DNA from: UBA5543 sp964464965
GTDB taxonomy: Bacteria > Bacteroidota > Bacteroidia > Chitinophagales > Chitinophagaceae
Length of the DNA: 64,000 nt
NCBI GenBank assembly: GCA_964464965.1
Contig: CAYXHM010000008.1
Coordinates: 77,709 to 141,708 of the forward strand
Reading direction: 5' to 3'
Part shown: in pieces, positions 34,455 through 43,558 of the stretch
Layout of the letters: the number at the start of each line of letters is the position of its first letter
Position numbering within the stretch: position 1 is the first letter of the stretch
The notes under the pieces: generated by a model
Seen by the model: the letters and a program-made list of their open reading frames with translations, nothing else
What the model was told of the DNA's origin: nothing
Database searches by the model: none
Position numbers and translations under genes: made by a program

Positions 34455-35660
34455 ATGTTACAGACAGACTATATACACGTACCCTACGGCAAAGCCGTAT
34501 ATGGAGAAAAAGAAATAGAAGCAGTAATGCAGGTGCTGCGTACTACTACCCAGATGGGTAAACATGTGCGCCGCATGGAAGAAAGGGTGGCAGCACTTTA
34601 TGCCAAGCAATACGGCATAATGGTGAACAGTGGCTCATCGGCCCTGTACCTTGCAGCCGACCTTATGGATTTTCCTGAAGGAACAGAAATTATAACGCCT
34701 ACACTTACGTTTTCTACCACAGTAGCCCCGATCGTAAAAAAAGGATGGGTGCCTGTGTTTATTGATGTGGAAGAGGGCACTTATAACATAGATGTAAACA
34801 AAGTAGAGGAAATGATATCGCCAAAAACAAAGGCAATGGTTATTCCTAACCTGATAGGTAACCTGCCCGACTGGCGCAAGTTGCGCGAGATGGCAGACAG
34901 GCATGGCTTGTTTGTGCTGGAAGATTCTGCTGATACTTTGGGTGCTGAAATAGACGGCGCATCATCAGGCCGCTTTACAGATATGAGCACTACCAGTTTT
35001 TATGGTTCGCACATCATTAACTGTGCTGGCAATGGCGGTATGTTGTGTGTGAATACAGAAGAACTGTACGACCGCGGCAGGCTGTTACGTAGCTGGGGCA
35101 GGAGCTCATCATTGTTTGTAGAGTCTGAGAAAATAGAGAACCGTTTTAACGTAGAGATAGAGGGTATACCTTATGATGCCAAGTTTGTGTTTGAAGAACC
35201 GGGATATAATATAGAACCATCTGAAATGGGTGCTGCTTTTGGCAACGTTCAACTGGACGACCTGGCGCATAATATAGATACACGTACAGCTAACTTTAGC
35301 CGCATGCGGGAGTTCTTCAGCCAATACGAGGAGCATTTTATTTTGCCAAAGCAACTGCAAGGTTCACGTACAGGATGGCTGGCATTTGCGGTCACCATCC
35401 GTGAAAGCGCACCTTTTATACGCAGGGATATGCAAATATTCCTTGAAAAACGCAACATACAGACGCGTACGGTGTTTACAGGTAATATATTGAGGCAACC
35501 GGGCTTTAAGCAATACAATACAAGAATAAGCGCGGCGGGATATCCCGAAGCTGATAAAGTAATGCGTGGTGGTATGCTGTTGGCGTGTCATCACGGACTG
35601 AACGAAGCACAGATATCCCATGTTATGGAAAGTGTGTCTGAGTTTATGAAAAGCCGTTAA
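34455..35660 (+). CDS. DegT/DnrJ/EryC1-family enzyme with His in place of the PLP lysine
   Basis: A 401-residue fold-type I enzyme. GSSALYLAADL (60-70) binds the cofactor phosphate and VLEDSADTLGAE holds Asp157 for the pyridine nitrogen. At the Schiff-base site the sequence is SFYGSHIINCAGNGGM: His186 stands where aminotransferases have Lys. This His is known from the PMP-dependent sugar 3-dehydrases ColD and RfbH/E1. The cysteines of the E1 iron-sulfur site are not seen after RSWGRSS, so a ColD-like, iron-free 3-dehydratase is the better reading. NLIGNLPDW also recalls RfbH. The nucleotide-sugar substrate is unknown and no other sugar genes adjoin. Confidence 0.8.
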   Translation: MLQTDYIHVPYGKAVYGEKEIEAVMQVLRTTTQMGKHVRRMEERVAALYAKQYGIMVNSGSSALYLAADLMDFPEGTEIITPTLTFSTTVAPIVKKGWVPVFIDVEEGTYNIDVNKVEEMISPKTKAMVIPNLIGNLPDWRKLREMADRHGLFVLEDSADTLGAEIDGASSGRFTDMSTTSFYGSHIINCAGNGGMLCVNTEELYDRGRLLRSWGRSSSLFVESEKIENRFNVEIEGIPYDAKFVFEEPGYNIEPSEMGAAFGNVQLDDLAHNIDTRTANFSRMREFFSQYEEHFILPKQLQGSRTGWLAFAVTIRESAPFIRRDMQIFLEKRNIQTRTVFTGNILRQPGFKQYNTRISAAGYPEADKVMRGGMLLACHHGLNEAQISHVMESVSEFMKSR

Positions 35661-35664
35661 CTGA

Positions 35665-35967
35665 ATGTTTGAACTTTTATTAAGTATATTCTGCTCTTAC
35701 CGCAACGCCCAACTGGCAAAGCGGAAGGGGCAGAATACCGTTATTTGGGTGATCATCACTATGGTCGCTTTCTTCCTGGGGTATTTTATTGGCTCTGTGG
35801 CAATGGTTTCCATCTTTTACAGGGGCGACCTTACGCCCCAGGCAATGATGGCTTTCCTTGTTGACAGGCCATTGATTGTCGTCACCATTATGTTCTTCGG
35901 CCTTGGGGGGTACCTGCTGGTAAGGTATATACTGGAGCGTATGCCTGATGTAAAAGGCAAGGAATAA
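35665..35967 (+). CDS. Small membrane protein, 100 aa
   Basis: It starts 4 bases after the DegT-like gene and is surely cotranscribed. Two hydrophobic helices are clear: VIWVIITMVAFFLGYFIGSV and LIVVTIMFFGLGGYLLVRYI, with a basic stretch (NAQLAKRKGQN) before the first. No family is recognised. Confidence 0.65.
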   Translation: MFELLLSIFCSYRNAQLAKRKGQNTVIWVIITMVAFFLGYFIGSVAMVSIFYRGDLTPQAMMAFLVDRPLIVVTIMFFGLGGYLLVRYILERMPDVKGKE

Positions 35968-36023
35968 TAAACAATTCCCCGGATAGATTGTATTATAGAC
36001 ACCCCCTGTTAAAACTATGATAC

Positions 36024-36575
36024 ATGATACAGAAACACATAGAGTGGGGAGGAATTGAAGAGCCATCCTTTGAGAAATGCTTACTGTCATTTACCGGTAC
36101 AGGTATTGACGTACGGTCTGTAATAGTTGGCAAGCAAGGCGATGTGGCATACAGGATAATGTATGAAATACAACTGGATAAAAACTGGTTAGTCCACTCT
36201 TTTGCGATACGCACAGAAATGCGGGGTAAAGAGGAATACACGGCTTATACAAATGATACCCGGGGCCATTGGACTAAAAACGGGCAACCGGCACATGAAT
36301 TTGATGACTGCATATATATAGATATCTTCCCAACGCCTTTTACTAATAGTCTCCCCATCAATCATCTTAACATGGAACAGGGAGAGAGTAGGGATATTAA
36401 AGTATTGTATATTGACATACCTGCTGAAAAGATACAGGCAAAAGAGCAACGCTACACAAAGCTTTCGCCAACTGAATATAAATTTGAAAACATACCTGAT
36501 GATTTTGAAGCAGTGATAACCGTTGATGAAGATGGGCTGGTATTAGATTACCCGGGCTTGTTTAAGATAGTGTAA
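36024..36575 (+). CDS. Putative glycolipid-binding protein (DUF1089-like)
   Basis: A 183-residue protein without signal peptide. Its start WGGIEEPSFEKCLLSF, the RGHWTKNGQPAHEFDDCIYI centre with a TPFTNSLPINHL stretch, and the C-terminal beta strands fit the putative glycolipid-binding family (DUF1089). Members form a spherical beta-barrel; the role is untested in most. It is a single gene. Confidence 0.75.
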   Translation: MIQKHIEWGGIEEPSFEKCLLSFTGTGIDVRSVIVGKQGDVAYRIMYEIQLDKNWLVHSFAIRTEMRGKEEYTAYTNDTRGHWTKNGQPAHEFDDCIYIDIFPTPFTNSLPINHLNMEQGESRDIKVLYIDIPAEKIQAKEQRYTKLSPTEYKFENIPDDFEAVITVDEDGLVLDYPGLFKIV

Positions 36576-36652
36576 TCCTTTTGTGTTTAGGTAGTTATTT
36601 AATATATCCCGGATACTCCTTTATTAGTCGTATATTACATTAAATCATTATT

Positions 36653-36772
36653 ATGGCAAAGGGCACATCGGCACAAAAGGCAGGAGATAAGAAAAAGCCG
36701 GAAAAGACGCTTACTGAGAAAAGGTTAGCGAAAAAAGAAAAGAAAGACAGTAATAAGAGGCGTAGTGACTGA
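36653..36772 (+). CDS. Small lysine-rich protein, 39 aa
   Basis: A 39-codon frame starting MAKGTSAQKAGDKKKPEKTL and ending in a run of basic residues. Lys and Arg make up over one third. Small Lys-rich proteins of the MAKG...KK type occur widely in this part of Bacteroidota, but no function is known to me. It lies between two unrelated genes with an AT-rich upstream region and a weak hairpin downstream. Confidence 0.6.
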   Translation: MAKGTSAQKAGDKKKPEKTLTEKRLAKKEKKDSNKRRSD

Positions 36773-36780
36773 TGACTAAT

Positions 36781-36819
36781 CCCACCGGTAATATTCTTCC
36801 TGTAAGGTGGGTGATATTT
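36781..36819 (+). terminator. Possible weak terminator
   Basis: CCCACC (36781-36786) pairs with GGTGGG (36806-36811) around a long loop, followed by TGATATTTTT. The long loop makes it a weak candidate for the small Lys-rich gene. Confidence 0.35.
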
Positions 36820-36963
36820 TTCCCGTAACAACTATTTAGAAAAAATATTGTTGTTGTATGTGCTTGAAACCAGGTATAAGTTTCCATGCCTGCTACATAA
36901 ACATAATTTTCCCCCTGTGGGCTGGTTTCGTAAAGTTTCCCGCCTGCTTTTAAAATATATAAT

Positions 36964-37734
36964 ATGTCACCATCATCTGCATGGACAAAACCCTTTATGA
37001 GTACCGGCGACCAGGTTGTCTTCATGGGAGCATTTTTCAGGAATATCTTCAGGAGCGGATTTGAGTGGAATGAGTTTTTACGCCAGTGTTTCATTGTTGG
37101 TTATAAGTCATTCTCGCTGGTAGGCATCACCGGTTTTATACTGGGTTTTGTGCTTACGCTGCAATCTGAGCCTACAATGAAAGAATTTGGCGCAGAGAGC
37201 TTTGTGCCCAGTATGGTGGCCATATCCGTCATCAGGGAAATAGGCCCTGTTATCATTGCGTTGATATGTGCCGGCAAAATAGCGTCAAGTATAGGTGCAG
37301 AGCTGGGTAGTATGAAGGTGAGCGAGCAGATAGATGCCATGGAGGTATCGGGCGCCAACCCTGTACAATACCTGGTAGTGACACGGATACTGGCCTGTAT
37401 CATTATGATACCGCTACTTACCCTGATGGCAGATGCGCTGGCATTGCTGGGGGGCTTTGCAGCATCTAATATCAGCAATGATGTAACATTTACACTTTAT
37501 TTCAACAAGGCATTTTCAGTGCTGGCTTTTGAAGACCTGGTACCTGCCGTTATCAAAACTATCTTTTTCGGGTTTGCTATTGGTTTTGTAGGCTGCTATA
37601 AAGGTTATAATTCTAACAGGGGAACGGAGAGCGTGGGCGTGGCTGCAAACTCGGCCGTTGTATCTGCCTCCTTATGGATCATCCTGCTGGATGCCGTAGC
37701 CGTCCAGTTAACATCTGTTTTTGCATACACATAA
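36964..37734 (+). CDS. mlaE: MlaE-type ABC permease (lipid transport)
   Basis: A 256-residue MlaE/YrbE permease. Helices run from SLVGITGFILGFVLTLQSE to the final ASLWIILLDAVAVQLTSVF. Family stretches are visible: REIGPVIIALICAGKIASS, GAELGSMKVSEQIDAMEV and the YFNKAFSVLAFEDLVPAVIK region. The start at 36964 is the first ATG after an in-frame stop at 36931, so the N-terminus cannot be much longer. It is the first gene of a permease-ATPase-MCE operon that moves lipids between the membranes. Confidence 0.93.
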   Translation: MSPSSAWTKPFMSTGDQVVFMGAFFRNIFRSGFEWNEFLRQCFIVGYKSFSLVGITGFILGFVLTLQSEPTMKEFGAESFVPSMVAISVIREIGPVIIALICAGKIASSIGAELGSMKVSEQIDAMEVSGANPVQYLVVTRILACIIMIPLLTLMADALALLGGFAASNISNDVTFTLYFNKAFSVLAFEDLVPAVIKTIFFGFAIGFVGCYKGYNSNRGTESVGVAANSAVVSASLWIILLDAVAVQLTSVFAYT

Positions 37735-37737
37735 ATC

Positions 37738-38517
37738 ATGACGGGGAACGAAACACAACATACAATACCAACCACAAAAGCCGGCTCCCAGGAGGCGGTA
37801 ATAAATATCCGCAACCTGCAGAAATCATTCGGTGCCAAAAAAGTGCTAGTTGACATCAACATGGATTTGCATAAAGGTGAAAACCTGGTGGTGTTGGGAA
37901 AATCCGGCTCAGGAAAGTCGGTAGCTATAAAATGTATGGTTGGCTTGCTGACACAGGATGCAGGCAGCCTAGAGATATTTGGCAAAGAAGTAAAAGACAG
38001 GAATGAAGATGAATTGAAGGAGCTGCGCATTAAAGTAGGGTTCCTTTTTCAGAGTGGCGCACTATACGATTCCATGACTGTTGGTGAGAATCTTGAATTC
38101 CCGCTGACAAGGGTGCTTAAGTTAAAAGACAAGAAAGAGATAAAGGACAGGATTGAAGATGTGCTGGATGCCGTGGGCCTGCTGGATGCTATAAACAAGA
38201 TGCCGTCTGACCTTTCGGGCGGTATGCGCAAAAGGGTAGGCCTGGCACGTACGCTGATACTAAGGCCGGAGATAATGCTTTATGATGAACCCACCACAGG
38301 ACTTGACCCGATAACATCTCGTGAGATAAGTAAGCTGATACTGGAGATGCAGGAGAAATACAAAACTTCATCTGTGATTATTACGCATGATATGGCCTGC
38401 GCGAAAATTACGGCAGACAGGATACTGGTGCTGAACGATGGGGTATTTATTGCAGAAGGAAGTTATGATGAACTGGAGAACGGGCCGGATGAACTGGTAC
38501 GTTCATTTTTTAAATAG
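37738..38517 (+). CDS. mlaF: MlaF-type ABC ATPase (lipid transport)
   Basis: A 259-residue ATPase. Walker A is VVLGKSGSGKSVAIK, the signature LSGGMRKRVGLARTL, and Walker B with the catalytic Glu IMLYDEPTTGLDP; a Q-loop FLFQSGALYDSMTVGEN and an H-loop VIITHD are also present. The gene starts 3 bases after mlaE and is followed 9 bases later by the MCE gene. It powers the lipid transport complex on the cytosolic side. Confidence 0.95.
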   Translation: MTGNETQHTIPTTKAGSQEAVINIRNLQKSFGAKKVLVDINMDLHKGENLVVLGKSGSGKSVAIKCMVGLLTQDAGSLEIFGKEVKDRNEDELKELRIKVGFLFQSGALYDSMTVGENLEFPLTRVLKLKDKKEIKDRIEDVLDAVGLLDAINKMPSDLSGGMRKRVGLARTLILRPEIMLYDEPTTGLDPITSREISKLILEMQEKYKTSSVIITHDMACAKITADRILVLNDGVFIAEGSYDELENGPDELVRSFFK

Positions 38518-38526
38518 AAAGAAATT

Positions 38527-39480
38527 ATGAAAACAGATGTTGGGCAAAAGATAAAAATAGGTGTGTTTACAATAGTGGGTATCCTGCTGTTTGTGGCCGG
38601 CATATTTATTATCGGCAGTAAAAAGAACATGTTCGGCAATACATTTATGGTGTACGGCACATTTAGTAATGTAGGCGGCCTGGGCGTTGGCAATAACATC
38701 CGCTATGCGGGTATAAACGTAGGTACGGTGCAGGACATCCGTATTATATCAGACACCAGTATAAGGGTAGATATGCTGATGAAGGACGATGTGAAACCAT
38801 TCCTGAAAGCAGACGCAGTAGCATCTATAGGGTCAGACGGGCTTATGGGCGACAAACTGATAACCATCTCACCAGGCTCTACCAACGAAAACAAGATGCT
38901 TACTCCCGGCTCAGAAATCAGGACACAGAACCCTGTTGATTTTGATAAAATAATAGGTCAGTTTACCAACGTAGCCACCAATGCTGAGATAATAACAGGT
39001 GAGCTGGCAGACATGGCTATACAGATAAGGGAGGGTAATGGTACTATAAGCAAACTGCTATATACAGACGACCTGTCTGTAAGCCTGGAAAAGACAGCCG
39101 ATAATGCAGCAACAATAACAAACTCGCTGGCTGATATAGCTACGCATATAAGGTCAGGCAAGGGTTCAATAGGTAGCCTGATATATACCGACTCTTTGGC
39201 TAATACACTGGAGACCGCAGGCAACACAGCCAACGCAGCCATGCTGACCATACAGGAAGGCGCACACAACTTCAGCGAAAACATGAAGGCGTTGCAAACC
39301 AACTATTTCTTTCGTGGTTATTTTAAACGTAAAGCAGGTGAGAAAGAAGATGAAGCGTCTGGTATAATGGACGACGCTACACCTGCAGATGTAGATGACG
39401 ATATGGACGAGGCAGAATTGAAAGCAATCATAGCTGAAGCGCAGAAAGCACTGGATGAAAAGAAAAAGAAGAAAAAGTAA
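38527..39480 (+). CDS. mlaD: MlaD/MCE family periplasmic lipid-binding protein
   Basis: A 317-residue protein with one N-terminal helix (KIGVFTIVGILLFVAGIFII) and an MCE domain (about 40-130: VYGTFSNVGGLGVGNNIRYA, GINVGTVQDI, SDGLMGDKLITISPG). A helical stretch with repeated IREGNGTISKLLYTDD and IRSGKGSIGSLIYTDS units follows, and a Lys-rich tail ends the protein. MCE proteins form ring channels for lipid in the periplasm. It ends the operon and runs against the response-regulator gene. Confidence 0.92.
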   Translation: MKTDVGQKIKIGVFTIVGILLFVAGIFIIGSKKNMFGNTFMVYGTFSNVGGLGVGNNIRYAGINVGTVQDIRIISDTSIRVDMLMKDDVKPFLKADAVASIGSDGLMGDKLITISPGSTNENKMLTPGSEIRTQNPVDFDKIIGQFTNVATNAEIITGELADMAIQIREGNGTISKLLYTDDLSVSLEKTADNAATITNSLADIATHIRSGKGSIGSLIYTDSLANTLETAGNTANAAMLTIQEGAHNFSENMKALQTNYFFRGYFKRKAGEKEDEASGIMDDATPADVDDDMDEAELKAIIAEAQKALDEKKKKKK

Positions 39481-39498
39481 GATGGGGATGTAATAATC

Positions 39499-40236
39499 CT
39501 ACCAGCCCAGACTACTCTTCAGTTTATCCAGCCCGCTTTTGCTTACGGGTATTTTTGTACCAGATTGTAATAGTGCTATATGCCCGTCTTTCTCATACGG
39601 TTCTATACGTAGCAACTGTTGTACGGGTACAAGGTAAGAGCGGTGTACACGAATAAATTTCTCCGGGTCAAAGCTATTCTCGATTTTTGTGAGGGTGCTC
39701 TTTTTCAGGTAGTGGCCCTCTTTGGTGAATATCTTTATATAATCGTCGCTGGCTTCTATGTATAATATATCTGCTGCGGGTATGATGCGTATCACGCCGT
39801 TGTCCTTTACCACTATCCTGTGCTGGTAGCCTTCATATACTTGTTCTTCTGCCAGGTTCTTCAGTGCTTCAGTGTTGCTGTTCCCAGCCTGTTGCAGGTA
39901 TTTTTGTATAGCTTTGTCAAACCTGTCTTTAGTTACGGGCTTTAGCAGGTAGTCTATTGCATTGGCCTCAAAAGCCTTCATGGCATACTGGTCGAAGGCG
40001 GTGCAGAATACTACAGAAGGAGGACTATCCAGCAGCTCCAGCATTTCAAAACCATTCAGGCGGGGCATCTGTACATCCAGGAATATCATATCGGGCTGGT
40101 GCTCCTGTATGGCTTTAAAACCTTCAAAGCCATCGCTGCATTCGCATACTACCTCAAATTGCGGGTTGTTCTTCAGCAATGCGCCCAGCAGTTGCCTTGC
40201 CAGTGGTTCATCATCTATCAGTATTACCTTATGCAT
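39499..40236 (-). CDS. LytTR-type response regulator
   Basis: A 245-residue protein. Receiver domain 1-120: acidic pair LIDDEP, phospho-acceptor Asp54 in MIFLDVQMP, then CTAFDQYAMKAFEANAIDYL and LKPV with the conserved Lys. The LytTR DNA-binding domain (about 145-243) has ILYIEASDDYIKIFTKEGHY and FIRVHRSYLV. It binds direct repeats upstream of target genes. Its start overlaps the kinase stop by eight bases, so the pair works as one two-component system. Confidence 0.95.
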   Translation of the reverse strand: MHKVILIDDEPLARQLLGALLKNNPQFEVVCECSDGFEGFKAIQEHQPDMIFLDVQMPRLNGFEMLELLDSPPSVVFCTAFDQYAMKAFEANAIDYLLKPVTKDRFDKAIQKYLQQAGNSNTEALKNLAEEQVYEGYQHRIVVKDNGVIRIIPAADILYIEASDDYIKIFTKEGHYLKKSTLTKIENSFDPEKFIRVHRSYLVPVQQLLRIEPYEKDGHIALLQSGTKIPVSKSGLDKLKSSLGW

Positions 40237-41266
40237 GTTCTTGCGGTATTTTCAGTGTGGTTGTAAATGTATCTGCATCCTGCTGTGTATGTAACAGGTC
40301 TGTGCGGGCAAACAACAGGTATAAACGCCGCTGTACCCCAGCCAGGCCAAAGCCTGTGCCCTTTGGCGTGGCTTGTACGTCTGTGCTGCATGGGTTGGTA
40401 ATGGTAAAGGTGAGCAGCCCGTTTTGCAAGTGGATATCGATGGTAATTGTAACAGTACCCGTGTTGCCATATAAGCCAAACTTAATAGCGTTCTCTATTA
40501 ATGGTTGCAGCAGGAAGGGTGGTGTATGCGCTTCTGTTGTAACATGGTTGTTGCACTGCACATGCATACGGTGGCCAAATCTTACAGACTCTATAGATAA
40601 ATAGTTGTGCAGGTAAGCTATCTCATCGTCAAGGGGTATGCTTTCTTTACCATCTCTCTGTACCGATGTACGCAGGAAGTCTGACAGAAGGCCTATCATC
40701 TCCTGTGCCTTGGCAGGCTCTATCATGGTAAGCGCGCTGATGGAGTTGAGGCTGTTGTACAAAAAGTGTGGCTGCAGTTGCTGGCGTAGTTTAAACAGTT
40801 CAGCTTCTTTAAGCAGGGTAGCGCTGTCTGCCTGCTGCTGAAACTTCTCGCTCTGTAACAGTATGTTTTTATTAAGTGCGACGAAGGTTGTAACCCAACT
40901 ACACAGCAGCCAGTATATTATATAGCGCACAGGGCCTGAATGCTCCAGGAAGTCGAGGTAGCTGATTTCAACAGGTTCTACCCACCATTTTATAAGATAG
41001 GTACTGAGGAACACCGTAGAGAAACTGAAGAAGACCGCTATGGATAAACTGTATAGTGTAACACCCACACGTGTAGGGTATAACCTGATGCTGAGGTCGG
41101 CACCCCATAGTGCCAGGCAAAGAACGGAAACAGAAATAAGGCTGTCTGCAATGGCGATGTTGTTGTCTATATGATACAGGTAGTGCAGGAAAATATAATG
41201 CCCTGCCGCTATGGACAAAGCACACAGCGGCAAGAGCCATATCATATTTTTTACTGACGTGGGCAA
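40229..41266 (-). CDS. LytS/YehU-type sensor histidine kinase
   Basis: A 345-residue kinase with four N-terminal helices (to about residue 140), no separate sensor domain, and the His-kinase/HATPase pair typical of this class. The phospho-acceptor is His167 in LQPHFLYNSLNSI; the ATP site shows FLLQPLIENAIKFGL and GTGFGLAGVQRRL. It follows the DUF4288 gene by 11 bases and overlaps the response regulator. Confidence 0.95.
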   Translation of the reverse strand: MPTSVKNMIWLLPLCALSIAAGHYIFLHYLYHIDNNIAIADSLISVSVLCLALWGADLSIRLYPTRVGVTLYSLSIAVFFSFSTVFLSTYLIKWWVEPVEISYLDFLEHSGPVRYIIYWLLCSWVTTFVALNKNILLQSEKFQQQADSATLLKEAELFKLRQQLQPHFLYNSLNSISALTMIEPAKAQEMIGLLSDFLRTSVQRDGKESIPLDDEIAYLHNYLSIESVRFGHRMHVQCNNHVTTEAHTPPFLLQPLIENAIKFGLYGNTGTVTITIDIHLQNGLLTFTITNPCSTDVQATPKGTGFGLAGVQRRLYLLFARTDLLHTQQDADTFTTTLKIPQEHA

Positions 41267-41277
41267 ATGTTGTTACA

Positions 41278-41583
41278 TTATGCAGTTTTCTGCTCCCATA
41301 CGGGTGCCGCTATAGTGGTTACATCTATCACGGTTGATGTAAGCAGTGAACCGTGTCCCAGCTCCACTTCGCGAACGTCTTTTATTGCTATCATCTCCCA
41401 ACTGATGGTACGGCCGTGACGGTCAACAATAATTGATGCTTCCTGTATTCCTACTGTTTTGGCTTGTTCTATGGCCGACGGCTCATCCTCTGCAAATAAC
41501 AATCTCCACTGCTCATCATACTGCCCTGTAAACTCGCCATCACATTTTATTGAATAGATAATCTGCGATGCAAAAGTCCTCAT
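41278..41583 (-). CDS. DUF4288-like protein
   Basis: A 101-residue protein. The start at 41583 (MRTFASQIIYSIKCDGEFTG) is preferred over one at 41634, which would overlap the LiaF-like gene. The pattern fits DUF4288: YDEQWRLLFAEDEPSAIEQA, then W in ISWEMIAIKDVREVELG. No enzyme site is seen. It lies inside the LiaF-like/LytS/LytR operon (22 and 11 bases from its neighbours), so it may act in the same envelope-stress pathway. Confidence 0.72.
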   Translation of the reverse strand: MRTFASQIIYSIKCDGEFTGQYDEQWRLLFAEDEPSAIEQAKTVGIQEASIIVDRHGRTISWEMIAIKDVREVELGHGSLLTSTVIDVTTIAAPVWEQKTA

Positions 41584-41605
41584 AAAATTATTCTTTTCTG
41601 TCCTG

Positions 41606-42358
41606 TTAATATGATTTAATCTCAATGCTTCCAAAATTGCAACTGCCTGCCAGTACCAGGGTCACTATATCCGTGTGTTCGCCCCCGTATGTTTGTATCA
41701 CCCTGTTGTCTTCTACACTGCCCAGCGTATTGCTTATTTCATTCTTTATCTGCCAGTGCGATGGTACTATCAGCTCTACACCGCCAAATGATACTTTCAG
41801 GTTCAGCGCTATGGTTTTGTCGGGGTTATCGGCATTCATCAGGTTTATTTCAGAGCCGCCAAACATGGTAGATATATTGCCACCTTTAAAATTTTTTGAT
41901 GTAACCACCTCTTTATGCCCGCCAAAGGTGACATCAATACTCAGTTCGCTATCATTATTGGTTACCGTGCGTATATTGCCCTGGCAGCGCTCGTCCCACA
42001 GTTTTTGTTTACGTGGTTTGAATATGATGAACAGCCCCAGTAATATCATGGACAGTGGTATCAGCAATGCTTTGGATGTAACCCCCCATATGGTAAAGAC
42101 GGGTATAAGGTGCGCTGCACCTATGCCCATGAGTATAAAAGGGAAAATGTTGCTGAACTTGTGTTTGATACCCATCAGCAAGCCTACGGTTATCAATATC
42201 CACGGCCACATGGAATGAAAATCGAAATAGAATACATCAAACTTCTTTAGCATGATGACTAAACCTACTATAAGCAACGCTACACCAAACCACCTTTTGT
42301 CTTTTCCCCTGTGCCCGCCATGGTGCATATTCATATGCCTTTGTCTTACCCGGTTCAT
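41606..42358 (-). CDS. LiaF-like membrane protein
   Basis: A 250-residue protein: basic, His-rich start (RQRHMNMHHGGHRG), four helices (to about 110) with FDVFYFDFHSMWPWILITVG and PFILMGIGAAHLIP, then a soluble beta-helix-like domain with DVTFGGHKEVVTSKNFKGGN and IALNLKVSFGGVELIVPSHW. This is the DUF5668 plus LiaF C-terminal layout. LiaF proteins hold back cell-envelope stress kinases. It is the first gene of the four-gene operon. Confidence 0.82.
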   Translation of the reverse strand: MNRVRQRHMNMHHGGHRGKDKRWFGVALLIVGLVIMLKKFDVFYFDFHSMWPWILITVGLLMGIKHKFSNIFPFILMGIGAAHLIPVFTIWGVTSKALLIPLSMILLGLFIIFKPRKQKLWDERCQGNIRTVTNNDSELSIDVTFGGHKEVVTSKNFKGGNISTMFGGSEINLMNADNPDKTIALNLKVSFGGVELIVPSHWQIKNEISNTLGSVEDNRVIQTYGGEHTDIVTLVLAGSCNFGSIEIKSY

Positions 42359-42492
42359 TTATAAAATGTCTGTTTAAATTGTTATGACACAAAGGTATTG
42401 TAGCAGTGCCCAGTGTAAAAGCCTGTTTAGGTAAAGAATAACCAATAGTCGGTTAATGCGGGGATAACATCGGTGAAAATATACGAAGCAGC

Positions 42493-43542
42493 TTATTTCA
42501 GCTTTTCAGGCTCCCATTTCAGGCGGGGGAAGGTCTTTTTGCGCAGTGCAAAAAACTGCCATACTATGCTTGCGCCCATACGGCCAGACTCGTTGCGGTG
42601 GGTTATCAGCTTCTTATGTTCCCGGCGGCGGCCCAGCCATTTGCCCAGGCTGCCGTAAAAGTGAAAATGGGCTTTTATAATGGTATAGGTCTCTTTGAAG
42701 CGGCCTGTAAAGAAGTAGTGTGCACCGGCTACACCATCCAGCACCATGCGTAGCGGTAGTAACCACAGCAGGCGGCTGCCTTTCTCGTTCTTCAGCAGCA
42801 GTATCAGGTTGTTGCGAAAGTTGTAGTATAGCTTTTGGGGGCTGCCGTAGCTGATAACGCTGCCACCTACATGATAAACAGTAGAGTCTGCTATATAGCC
42901 TATTTTGTAGCCACCGTTTTTCAGTCTCCAGCACAGGTCCACCTCTTCCATATGAGCATACAGGTCGTGGTCAAGCCCGCCGTATTTGTGGTACAGGTCT
43001 GCTCTTACCATAAAGCAGCCGCCACTTGCCCAGAAAACTTCTATATCGTCGTTGTATTGCCCGTGGTCTTTCTCCAGCTCGTTAAAGATGCGCCCCCTGC
43101 AAAACAGGTAGCCATATTTATCCATAAAGCCACCTGCAGCACCGGCATATTCAAAATACTCCCTTTCGCGCCAGTAGCGTATTTTGGGCTGGCAGGCAGC
43201 CAGGCCGCTATAGCGTTGCATGGCATTCAGCAGCGGGGGAAACCAGCCCTCCGTTACTTCAAAGTCAGCACTCAGCAGTATGTAGTATTTGGCCTGTATC
43301 TGTTTCAGTGCCTCTGCATAGCCGTTAGAAAAGCCCCTGTTGAGGGTTATCTGCAATGTTTTTACTGTAGGAAAGTTAGTTTGTACGTACTGCAGGGTAT
43401 CGTCTGTACTTGCATTGTCTGCAATAATTACATCATAGCCCGTCTTTGCCTCTGCTACAATAGCAGGCAAAAACAGTTCATGCCATTTCCTTCCATTATA
43501 ACTGAGTATGACGACTGCGGTATCGTTGGTACAAACAATCAT
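42493..43542 (-). CDS. Family 2 glycosyltransferase (rhamnosyltransferase-like)
   Basis: A 349-residue GT-A enzyme. Entry VVILSYNGRKW, binding stretch IIADNASTDDTL (about 38-49), the metal site region YYILLSADFEV (about 91-101) and the acid region HMEEVDLCWRLKNGGYKIGY. The C-terminal third has a basic hydrophobic patch (LLLKNEKGSRLLWLLPLR) that may lie on the membrane. Typical of rhamnosyl-type glycan assembly. No other glycan genes adjoin. Confidence 0.92.
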   Translation of the reverse strand: MIVCTNDTAVVILSYNGRKWHELFLPAIVAEAKTGYDVIIADNASTDDTLQYVQTNFPTVKTLQITLNRGFSNGYAEALKQIQAKYYILLSADFEVTEGWFPPLLNAMQRYSGLAACQPKIRYWREREYFEYAGAAGGFMDKYGYLFCRGRIFNELEKDHGQYNDDIEVFWASGGCFMVRADLYHKYGGLDHDLYAHMEEVDLCWRLKNGGYKIGYIADSTVYHVGGSVISYGSPQKLYYNFRNNLILLLKNEKGSRLLWLLPLRMVLDGVAGAHYFFTGRFKETYTIIKAHFHFYGSLGKWLGRRREHKKLITHRNESGRMGASIVWQFFALRKKTFPRLKWEPEKLK

Positions 43543-43558
43543 TGCGTGAAGCTAATGA

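Noticed and set aside
34455..35660. RfbH/E1-type iron-sulfur dehydrase
   Set aside because: The His in place of Lys fits, but the group of cysteines expected after the RDWGR-like segment is missing.
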